Below, piece after piece: positions 6,691-12,397 of a stretch of DNA of 12,786 nt. The stretch lies in contig JAAZPN010000145.1 of the NCBI GenBank assembly GCA_012797215.1, positions 1 through 12,786 on the forward strand, given 5' to 3'. The notes under the pieces were generated by a model that did no database searches, was not told the DNA's origin, and saw only the letters and a list, made by a program, of their open reading frames with translations. The stretch's first letter is position 1. Each line of letters starts with the position of its first letter. A program made the position numbers and the translations under genes. This DNA comes from Chloroflexota bacterium (GTDB lineage: Bacteria > Chloroflexota > Anaerolineae > Anaerolineales > Anaerolineaceae).

Positions 6691-8865
6691 TTAACTTTGG
6701 GTGATGCCCAAGGCATCTAACGCTCGCTGAAGCAGCTGGACCCGCGTTCTCGCATCTGCAGCCGAAGCGAGCAAAGCCTCCAAATCATCCGTTCCACCAG
6801 ATGTCAAATAGCTTCTGCCAATGTAACCTTCCAGCACGCGCTGACCTGCGCTCTGAAGCAGCTCCGCCAGTTCTGGGGCAGGCAGAGCAGCGAGCCGGGC
6901 AGCGGAGCCGCCAGGACCCGTGCTTGTTTCCAGGGTTCTGCTGACGGCAAAACTGATGGGGCTGTGAATTGCCGCGGTCAGGCAGCCGTGGAGAAGCCAG
7001 GGCAGAAAGTTCTCACGATAAGGTGACGTTAAGATGCGTTGCTTAAGGATAGGATTTACCTGTCCAAGAATGCTTTCCAGGTTCCATCGTTCTCCTGCTA
7101 AATACCCCACCACCCTGGTTTCTACAGGCGTCGCTGGTGGCTTTAAGCTCGCATTGCTATGTGGTTGGATAGTTTCTTTTGGGAAAATCACAGAGTCTTT
7201 TAGTCTAAGAAGTATCTTAATTATCGTGTCAAATTGACAAATTTCAGCGCCTACAAGTGTCTCAAAATGACAATTCAAGCTGTCCACTAAGGTATCAAAA
7301 TGACAAATAAGGTCGGGTTCCAGAGTCTCAATCTGACAAATTCCCTCGGCTACTAAAGTCTCATAATGACAAATACGCATTGGATTACGGCTGAGCGCGT
7401 TTCGCAGAAGCTGTACAAAGCGTTGGTCAGAAGCAAAGACTGCTAACGCGCGGGAATAAGAGCTACTTTCCTCATCGAGAAGAAAAGCATACAAAGCGCC
7501 TTTGAGAATTTCATCAGAGGCGGTCAGTCCCACTTCTTCAACGCGCAGCTGCCAATCTATTCCTTGATCACTTGGACGGGTATTCACCCGACACAGATAC
7601 TGACTGGCAAGCTGCCGATTAGCTTCACGCCACTCGCGGGTATATTCCGACCCAGAATTCACGGCTTCCTTGCGCGGTCTTCCACGCGTGCTTGGGCTCT
7701 TATGAGGAATGCGCTGGGGGAGTGTGTCAGAACGAATCCACTTTTGCAGGGTGGACAAACCTCCCGGAACCCAAAAAGTGTTGCGGTCTTTGCCGCGCGC
7801 CCAGTCAATGTAGCAGCAATTTTTGCTCATCAGGTAGAGTATGCCCAAATCTGAACCAAGATCTGGCAGAACGCGGTGGAACCAGTACCACGGCACCGCC
7901 AAAAAACTTTCTGGGCGGATAAGATGCGCCGCTAATCGATCGCAGAGACCCGCAAGCGTCGGCGTCAGACCGGTTACACCAATTACCGCTTGGAGAACTT
8001 CATGCACACTTGATGCCCCCGAAAAAATCCTGTCTTTTTCTGGGTCCGGCACGCGATAGGGGAAATCCAGAATCTGGTCCCTGGGCAGCTCCAATGCGCG
8101 CTGCAGCGCAGCCGCCGGGTCCACACGCGCTCCCCCGCTGGCCAACCAATTATAAAGATCCTGGGCGTCGCCAGGGGTTAATTGCAGTCCGAGGTAGGTA
8201 TAAGTATTAGCCTGACGAACAATTTTGCCGTTTACAAAACGATGCGCTGGTTCCGCGCGGCGCACAAACCAATCCAAAGCGCCGCTTTTGAAAATGCGGA
8301 AAAATGTTGCGCGGCTGATTACGCGCCCAAGCATGTTAAGCAAAGCCTCGACGTCCACGCTCACCGCGTCTCCCTGCCTGGGATAAAGTTGATCAGCGCC
8401 GTGCTCACGCGATCGGCGATAAAAAGCCTGGCGCAGAGCAGCGGCCATCAGCACGGCATTGGACCCAACATATGGCACAAATCGGAGCAGGTAAGAGGGA
8501 ATTGCAGCGATAGATTCAGGCGCAAGGATGGCTTGACTTACGTCAGAAGAGCCGAGCTCAAAAGACAAGGAATTATCGCCTGCTGCAGAGGCTTGTTGTG
8601 TATGGCGGGTAAACGGGGGAACTGTGCCCATGGGCACAGAATTGTCCATCATCAGGCGGAATTGCTTGCCAGTCAGATCCTGCACCACCGTTTCAATCAC
8701 AGGATAATAGCGGCAAAGGCTGGCATAGACCATGGGTGGCGCGGAAAGTTGGTAACTGCCGTTATACGTAACACTGACGGAATCAAGCAGCTGCGCAAGC
8801 GCAGGGTCTTGCTTGGCGGTTAGAGCCGCTTGAATATCCAGCCAGTTATTATTCTCAGAGTCCAT
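6691..8865 (-). CDS. DnaA domain I-like replication-initiator-type protein with iterons in its coding sequence
   Basis: A 724-residue protein not recognised as a named family. Residues 8-72 resemble DnaA domain I: Trp8, YNGSYQLSAPP (34-44), RYYPVIETV, LTGKQFRL. That domain contacts DnaB helicase and regulators in DnaA. Residues about 170-240 (LLNMLGRVISRATFFRIF) look like a winged helix, and 335-380 (SDLGILYLMSKNCCYIDWAR, FWVPGGL) is another conserved-looking block. RGRPRK (394-399) is an AT-hook-like motif. Residues 498-548 are five 11-residue units of the type ICHFETL, forced by five 17-bp DNA repeats. No AAA or nuclease motif is seen. The start is ATG 8865, since the preceding codon is a TAA stop; the Shine-Dalgarno is weak. 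It lies 117 bases after the AAA ATPase gene, probably one operon. The role as initiator is inferred. Confidence 0.65.
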   Translation of the reverse strand: MDSENNNWLDIQAALTAKQDPALAQLLDSVSVTYNGSYQLSAPPMVYASLCRYYPVIETVVQDLTGKQFRLMMDNSVPMGTVPPFTRHTQQASAAGDNSLSFELGSSDVSQAILAPESIAAIPSYLLRFVPYVGSNAVLMAAALRQAFYRRSREHGADQLYPRQGDAVSVDVEALLNMLGRVISRATFFRIFKSGALDWFVRRAEPAHRFVNGKIVRQANTYTYLGLQLTPGDAQDLYNWLASGGARVDPAAALQRALELPRDQILDFPYRVPDPEKDRIFSGASSVHEVLQAVIGVTGLTPTLAGLCDRLAAHLIRPESFLAVPWYWFHRVLPDLGSDLGILYLMSKNCCYIDWARGKDRNTFWVPGGLSTLQKWIRSDTLPQRIPHKSPSTRGRPRKEAVNSGSEYTREWREANRQLASQYLCRVNTRPSDQGIDWQLRVEEVGLTASDEILKGALYAFLLDEESSSYSRALAVFASDQRFVQLLRNALSRNPMRICHYETLVAEGICQIETLEPDLICHFDTLVDSLNCHFETLVGAEICQFDTIIKILLRLKDSVIFPKETIQPHSNASLKPPATPVETRVVGYLAGERWNLESILGQVNPILKQRILTSPYRENFLPWLLHGCLTAAIHSPISFAVSRTLETSTGPGGSAARLAALPAPELAELLQSAGQRVLEGYIGRSYLTSGGTDDLEALLASAADARTRVQLLQRALDALGITQS
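7226..7374 (+). repeat. Five iteron-like 17-bp direct repeats at an exact 33-bp period
   Basis: Copies start at 7226, 7259, 7292, 7325 and 7358. The consensus on the plus strand is GTCTCAAAATGACAAAT, and each copy matches at 15 or 16 of 17 positions. The centre has dyad character (TGTC...GACA); the first copy contains the perfect palindrome TGTCAAATTGACA. A period of 33 bases is about three helical turns, so bound proteins would align on one face. All copies lie inside the 724-aa gene in one reading frame. The next stretch (7171-7225) is about 70% A+T by hand count, as expected for a DNA-unwinding element. This arrangement is typical of replication-origin iterons. Confidence 0.85.
8623..8638. 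repeat. 16-bp perfect palindrome, copy 1 (inside the 724-aa gene)
   Basis: TGTGCCCATGGGCACA, extended by one more pair (C8622/G8639). It is in frame within the 724-aa gene, encoding Val-Pro-Met-Gly-Thr at about residues 77-81. An identical copy lies between parA and parB. It has the length and TGT...ACA ends of parS sites but a different core from canonical chromosomal parS. It may be a ParB-binding site or an operator. Confidence 0.75.
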
Positions 8866-8982
8866 TTAATGCTTTCAATGAGCAAAGCCAAGTCAACCCA
8901 ATGTGAGGGTGCAAGCAGCATCTAAAGAACATGTCCTGTCGAAATTCGTTTCCTTTTCAGCGCTCATCCCAAAGCAGTCCAA

Positions 8983-9789
8983 TCAGAACCCACGCGGTCC
9001 AATCTCAGGAATATAGAGGCGGTTTTTCTTCGCCTCAATTTGCTCTTCCAAATAAGCACTTGCCAACGTTAGACCGTTGGTAAGCGAGCCGAGCGCCTGG
9101 TCTGCGATAGAGAGAGCAACCTGTTCCGGCAGCAATGCCAGGGGGTCCGCCGAACCGGCCATTTTGAGACGGGCATACAGCAAGCTGGCAATTTCCTGGA
9201 CGCTGGGCGCGCGGAAGGGAACATACAATCCTAAAAATTGATTAAGACTGCCAATATTGCTGGTGGTATTGTTCAAATCCTGTAAGAAGATCAGGGTGCG
9301 GATTTTTTTGGTGTGTTCAACAGACCAGGACAAGAGTTGGGTGAGGTATTCCTGGTCTACAGGGGGGCCGTCGAGAACGAGCAAAAGTTCATCATTGTGT
9401 TCATCCAGATATTCAAATATGCTTTCGATCCGGTTGGCGTTGGAACGCGCGGAAGGAAGGCCTAAGGTTTCGATAACTGCCATCAGGAAGTGCCTGGGTT
9501 CAGTCACCGTGTTGGTGTTCATGTACAGGCCCAACACAGACGCCCGGGTGTTGGTCAGGTAGCGCGTGGCGGCCACTTTCATTGCCAGCATGCTCTTCCC
9601 GCTGCCAACAGCGCCGGCGATTACCCCCAGATTTTTTGAAGGGTCTTTTTGATCCTGAATAAAACTGGACGCCACTTCCAGAACGCGCCTCTGTTCGTTA
9701 ATCAGGGGATAAAAAAACCGCGTGTCCGGGTAGTGCACGAATGGGTGTTCAAGTAAACCATTGGAAAGCAAATCCAGCGTTGATATCAT
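8983..9789 (-). CDS. ExeA/TniB-like AAA ATPase, candidate helicase loader
   Basis: A 268-residue single-domain P-loop ATPase. The opening HPFVHYPDTRFFYPLINEQR (residues 15-34) resembles the start of ExeA/GspA and TniB-type AAA proteins. Walker A is GAVGSGKS (59-66), and Walker B is LLLVLDGP (135-142), where Asp140 is followed by Gly instead of the usual Glu. A sensor-like stretch (LIFLQDLNNTT) and a helical C-terminus follow. Small AAA proteins of this type work as loaders or DNA-bound switches with a partner. Beside a DnaA domain I-like protein, a helicase-loader role like phage P or DnaC is reasonable but inferred. The start is ATG 9789 with AAGGAG nine bases upstream, and a strong promoter lies at 9883-9855. 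It is the first gene of a likely two-gene operon with the 724-aa gene. Confidence 0.8.
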   Translation of the reverse strand: MISTLDLLSNGLLEHPFVHYPDTRFFYPLINEQRRVLEVASSFIQDQKDPSKNLGVIAGAVGSGKSMLAMKVAATRYLTNTRASVLGLYMNTNTVTEPRHFLMAVIETLGLPSARSNANRIESIFEYLDEHNDELLLVLDGPPVDQEYLTQLLSWSVEHTKKIRTLIFLQDLNNTTSNIGSLNQFLGLYVPFRAPSVQEIASLLYARLKMAGSADPLALLPEQVALSIADQALGSLTNGLTLASAYLEEQIEAKKNRLYIPEIGPRGF

Positions 9790-9854
9790 CGGGTGGCGCT
9801 CCTTTTGTGTACTAACAGGTTAGCATGCGCACTGAATTAAGTCAAGTGCTTAAT

Positions 9855-9883
9855 ATTATCCACCCACTTTGCGTAACTGACAA
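9855..9883 (-). promoter_or_regulatory. Promoter of the AAA ATPase / 724-aa gene operon
   Basis: Read on the minus strand, TTGTCA (9883-9878) and GATAAT (9860-9855) are exactly 17 bases apart, each matching five of six consensus bases. This is the best sigma-70-type promoter in the window. It lies about 65-95 bases before the ATG at 9789. The -10 overlaps a DnaA-box-like 9-mer, so DnaA or a related protein could repress it. Confidence 0.65.
9856..9864 (+). promoter_or_regulatory. DnaA-box-like 9-mer (TTATCCACC)
   Basis: It matches eight of nine bases of the common DnaA box TTATCCACA, and lies on the -10 element of the AAA ATPase promoter. A second box is 101 bases away in the same orientation. 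Confidence 0.4.
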
Positions 9884-9912
9884 GATATTTAGAATAAATA
9901 GGCAGGAGTAAC

Positions 9913-9940
9913 TTGTAAATAGCAGAAATTAATGTAAAAT
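9913..9940 (+). promoter_or_regulatory. Promoter of the parAB operon
   Basis: TTGTAA (9913-9918) and TAAAAT (9935-9940) are 16 bases apart, matching four and five of six consensus bases. The predicted start lies about 35-40 bases before the parA ATG. The leader contains the TTATTCACA box and the 14-bp repeat, so translation and transcription signals crowd together. Confidence 0.5.
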
Positions 9941-9956
9941 GTAACCAAGTCGATTT

Positions 9957-9965
9957 TTATTCACA
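9957..9965 (+). promoter_or_regulatory. DnaA box (TTATTCACA)
   Basis: A perfect match to the relaxed DnaA box TTATnCACA, 20 bases before parA and overlapping the start of the 14-bp inverted repeat. Together with the box at 9856 it marks the divergent region as a possible DnaA-responsive site. A single 9-mer can occur by chance. Confidence 0.45.
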
Positions 9966-9984
9966 AAAGGAGCGCGAAGCGCCT

Positions 9985-10815
9985 ATGGCAATTATATCCC
10001 TGATTAACCGTAAAGGCGGCGTGGGAAAATCCACCATCAGCATCAACCTGGCAGCTGGCCTGGCGATTTATGAATCCCGCAAAGCCAACCATAAACCGGT
10101 TCTGCTGATTGACATGGATGATCAACTAAGCGCGACCATCAGCGCTATGGGCGGCGGCCTGGATGACCAGTTTGTGCCTATAATCACCGCTGAAAATAAC
10201 TTCCCGACCGCGCTGGCGAATGGCTATGGGGCCTCCGATACCTTGATTAATGATTCTCTGCTTCCGCGAAAACGCGCAGAAAAGGTTCGCATCTTCCGCA
10301 CTAATAAAGCCCGTATGGAGGGATTGGAAGCGGCTTTGAAGACCCGCGAAGACCCGGCATTTCAGCTGACTTATTTCCTCGAACCGATAAAAGATGAGTA
10401 CTCTTACATCATCATCGATAATCCCCCTTCTGCCGGGATAGTCCCGATGAATTCGCTGGTAGCCAGCACGCACGTACTCATCCCGATCGAGCCGGATGGT
10501 CTCAGCCTGATTGGCTTGGCGGACATCCTGCGGATGATTGAAGGCGTCCATAAGAACACCAACCCGGACCTTAAGATTCTGGGCATTATCCCTTCACGCT
10601 TCCGCATGATTCGGCGTCAATCCCGGGATGTGATCGAGGACATGGAGCGCATGTATGGTCACCTGCTTCTCCCGTACATCAAGGACCTGGCCGAGATTTC
10701 CGCGGCTACGACAGCCGGCTACGACGTTTTTTCTTTCTGTCCGGAGAAATCCCAGGCTTACCGATGCTTCTCGAACTTAGTGGATGCCGTGATGGGAAAA
10801 CTGGGGCGGGCATAG
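9985..10815 (+). CDS. parA: ParA-family partition ATPase
   Basis: A 276-residue ParA/Soj-type ATPase, a dimeric Walker-type protein that binds DNA nonspecifically and is driven by ParB to move replicons apart. The deviant Walker A KGGVGKST is at residues 10-17, with the signature Lys10. Walker A' is LLIDMDDQLSAT (40-51), where the family often has DxDPQ; the Pro is missing. Walker B is YIIIDNPPSAG (141-151). There is no N-terminal DNA-binding extension, so it is of the small Ib-like or chromosomal type, which usually leaves autoregulation to ParB or another protein. The start has a full AAAGGAG site (9966-9972) 12 bases upstream. It is followed after 84 bases by parB in one operon, and is divergent from the AAA/724-aa operon. 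Confidence in the family is very high. Confidence 0.94.
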   Translation: MAIISLINRKGGVGKSTISINLAAGLAIYESRKANHKPVLLIDMDDQLSATISAMGGGLDDQFVPIITAENNFPTALANGYGASDTLINDSLLPRKRAEKVRIFRTNKARMEGLEAALKTREDPAFQLTYFLEPIKDEYSYIIIDNPPSAGIVPMNSLVASTHVLIPIEPDGLSLIGLADILRMIEGVHKNTNPDLKILGIIPSRFRMIRRQSRDVIEDMERMYGHLLLPYIKDLAEISAATTAGYDVFSFCPEKSQAYRCFSNLVDAVMGKLGRA

Positions 10816-10847
10816 CCCGAGAAAGAGCCGCGAAACAAAATTGCGGG

Positions 10848-10863
10848 TGTGCCCATGGGCACA
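10848..10863. repeat. 16-bp perfect palindrome, copy 2 (parA-parB gap)
   Basis: TGTGCCCATGGGCACA, identical to the copy inside the 724-aa gene 2.2 kb away. It lies in the 84-base gap, 36 bases before the parB ATG. parS-like sites often lie beside or within parAB, so this is the leading candidate for the centromere of this module. Overlap with the parB leader would also allow ParB autoregulation. Confidence 0.78.
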
Positions 10864-10899
10864 ATCTACCTGTACGAACCAACGAAAGGAACCTGAAAA

Positions 10900-12042
10900 A
10901 TGGCTGAGCCCAAGAAAAAAGGTTTTGGAGAATTAATCAACATCACCAGCGACGCTTTTGGCGCGAGCACAAGCGAGCCTGAAATCCCTTATGATGAGGG
11001 CGCGCCGAAGATGGTCAATAATCGTCAGAGCGTTTACCGCGTGCCGCTTTCCATGATCAGACCCGACCGCTTTCAGGCGCGCTTTATGCTGCCCTATGAA
11101 CTGCGCGAGGACTTCTATTCTCAAAAATCAGGTTGGGTGGAGACTGTGCGCCGCTGGCTAAAAATGGCGGAAACCGATCGTCTTATACGCCGTGAACTGG
11201 ACGAGTTAATCGTGCTGGGGGATTCCCTTCACGACACCGGGCAAATCAAACCGGTTACCGGACAGGTCATCAATATTAATGGGAAGGATGTTTTCCAGAT
11301 GCTGACCGGCGAGCGGCGTTTTTGGGCTACCGCTCTAAAATCCGTGCGTGAAGGAAGCGCGGATGAGCCGTACGTCCTCGCGCTTATTGATAACCAACCG
11401 AGCCTGGAGAAGCAGATAGCAGAGAATATGGCATATAAAGCCCTCACGCCGGTGGGCAAAGCCCGCGCGGCGGCGCGCATCGTTTTGGAGGCCAACAACA
11501 TTAAGCCAAACAGCGCTGAGGATGAGTTCGCGTACTTTCGCAAAATTGGGGAAGTGCGTTTGAGCGATGATACCCGCGATGTTCTCATGAAAACGCTCCA
11601 GTTGGAACGCACATATTACGGACGCTTAATGAAGTTTTTCGAACTTCCGGAAAGCCTCCTGGAAATCTGCGACCGCGCCGAGATGCCCGAACGCGTGCTG
11701 CGTGAGATAGTCGCGTATGATCCGCAGTACTGGACCGGCGCAGTTCATTACTTCGCGGAACACGAAGGCCGCACTTATCAGGATGTCCACGCCTTCCTGG
11801 AACGCGCTGCCGGACGTGAAAGACCCCGCGCTGTCCGGCTGCCTACAGACCCCGCCACCAAGTCCGCGCGGTCGATTAAACGCGTGCTTCTACATGTGGA
11901 TGAACTGCCACAGGACGATAAAATTGGCTCCCTGGCGGACGCGCTGATTGGAGAGTCAGATCAGGAAGAAGCCCGACGCCTGGTTACCCACTTGGAACAG
12001 TTGACGACCGCTGTCCGTCAGCGGCTAGCCAGCCTGAAGTAA
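10900..12042 (+). CDS. parB: ParB/RepB/Spo0J-family partition protein
   Basis: A 380-residue centromere-binding partner of ParA. The ParB N-terminal domain shows RVPLSMIRPDRFQAR (47-61), DTGQIKPVTGQV (112-123), the CTP-binding-type GERRFWA (137-143; family GERRxRA) and AENMAYKALTPVGKA (174-188; family ENlqRxdLxPxExA). A helix-turn-helix-like region follows (about 229-252: VLMKTLQLERTYYGRLMKFF). The C-terminal helix is probably for dimerisation. About 40 residues (64-104, PYELREDFYSQKSGWVETVR and on) are inserted between the first two boxes where Spo0J has only a short linker. The start has AAAGGAA about nine bases upstream. It is the last gene of the parAB operon, with a strong terminator 20 bases on. 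Confidence 0.92.
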   Translation: MAEPKKKGFGELINITSDAFGASTSEPEIPYDEGAPKMVNNRQSVYRVPLSMIRPDRFQARFMLPYELREDFYSQKSGWVETVRRWLKMAETDRLIRRELDELIVLGDSLHDTGQIKPVTGQVININGKDVFQMLTGERRFWATALKSVREGSADEPYVLALIDNQPSLEKQIAENMAYKALTPVGKARAAARIVLEANNIKPNSAEDEFAYFRKIGEVRLSDDTRDVLMKTLQLERTYYGRLMKFFELPESLLEICDRAEMPERVLREIVAYDPQYWTGAVHYFAEHEGRTYQDVHAFLERAAGRERPRAVRLPTDPATKSARSIKRVLLHVDELPQDDKIGSLADALIGESDQEEARRLVTHLEQLTTAVRQRLASLK

Positions 12043-12063
12043 ACCATTTTTACGCGCACATGG

Positions 12064-12098
12064 AAGGACTGGTCGTTATGCGTACCAGTCCTTTTTTT
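12064..12098 (+). terminator. Rho-independent terminator of parAB
   Basis: A ten-base-pair perfect stem AAGGACTGGT (12064-12073) / ACCAGTCCTT (12084-12093) closes a ten-base loop and runs straight into a T tract (to 12098). It begins 22 bases after the parB stop. Confidence 0.92.
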
Positions 12099-12232
12099 AT
12101 TTCTCCCGCTAAAAACCAAGAATCGCGTGAGCGGAGAGGGTGCACGAGAATATTAGGGAACACTCTCATTTCTCCTGTTAGATGCAGCTGACGCTCTAAC
12201 TATGCGTATAGGTATATATTCAGGTCTTGATA

Positions 12233-12249
12233 GTCTCAAAATGACATAT
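12233..12249 (+). repeat. Sixth copy of the 17-bp iteron-like repeat, outside any gene
   Basis: GTCTCAAAATGACATAT matches the consensus of the five intragenic copies at 16 of 17 positions, in the same orientation, about 4.9 kb away and beyond parB. As it is not in a gene, its conservation cannot come from protein constraint. This supports a DNA-level role for the whole set. Confidence 0.75.
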
Positions 12250-12335
12250 TCCGTTTGGTGAGCTTGGGATGACGATTTAGCTCCAATAGCTCAAACAATT
12301 AATATAAATCCGGATTGAATGCCGGGGGAGCGGGG

Positions 12336-12365
12336 TTCACATAAATTAGAATATTCAGATACAAT
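12336..12365 (+). promoter_or_regulatory. Promoter of ccmE
   Basis: TTCACA (12336-12341) and TACAAT (12360-12365) are 18 bases apart, each matching five of six consensus bases. Transcription would start about 25 bases before the TTG start at 12398. Confidence 0.5.
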
Positions 12366-12397
12366 ACAAGCCATTCGATTGCTGAGGAATAACAATC

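Larger units (their letters stand above)
9795..9975. repeat. 14-bp inverted repeat carrying the ribosome sites of both divergent genes
   Basis: CACAAAAGGAGCGC occurs on the plus strand at 9962-9975, just before parA, and on the minus strand at 9809-9796, just before the AAA ATPase gene. Both copies contain the AAAGGAG Shine-Dalgarno. Identity beyond the ribosome site suggests a shared leader sequence or a common control site. Before parA it continues as GCGCGAAGCGCC, able to fold into a small GCGC/GCGC hairpin that could limit access to the ribosome site. Confidence 0.6.
6691..12249. other. Candidate replication/partition module (initiator-like, AAA loader-like, ParA, ParB and their DNA sites)
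   Basis: Two divergent operons share one promoter region: AAA ATPase plus 724-aa DnaA domain I-like protein on the minus strand, and parA plus parB on the plus strand. Six iteron-like repeats, two identical 16-bp palindromes and two DnaA-box-like sites all lie within this span and not in the flanking 6 kb. The parts are those of a plasmid or phage replicon, but no integrase, relaxase or toxin is present in the window. It could be an integrated or domesticated element, or a lineage-specific chromosome system. Confidence 0.5.
12043..12397. other. 355-base intergenic region beyond parB
   Basis: It holds the parAB terminator, the sixth iteron-like copy (12233-12249) and the ccmE promoter. No reading frame in it looks real. 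Between the terminator and the iteron copy nothing else was recognised. No attachment-site repeat or integrase remnant was found, so this is only a possible right boundary of the module. Confidence 0.5.

Noticed and set aside
7226..7374. CRISPR array
   Set aside because: Regular spacing suggested it, but repeats are only 17 bp with 16-bp gaps, lie in frame inside a long gene, and no cas gene is near.
8182..8823. 213-codon plus-strand frame
   Set aside because: It lies opposite the 724-aa gene, its product has no recognisable family features, and no suitable ribosome site was seen. It is a shadow frame.
8926..8937. Near-palindrome AGAACATGTCCT between the AAA ATPase and 724-aa genes
   Set aside because: Short and imperfect, and it does not recur in the window, so an operator cannot be supported.
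9876..9890. Possible seventh iteron near CTGACAAGATATT
   Set aside because: Only the TGACAA core agrees with the consensus; the match is better explained as the -35 of the AAA ATPase promoter.
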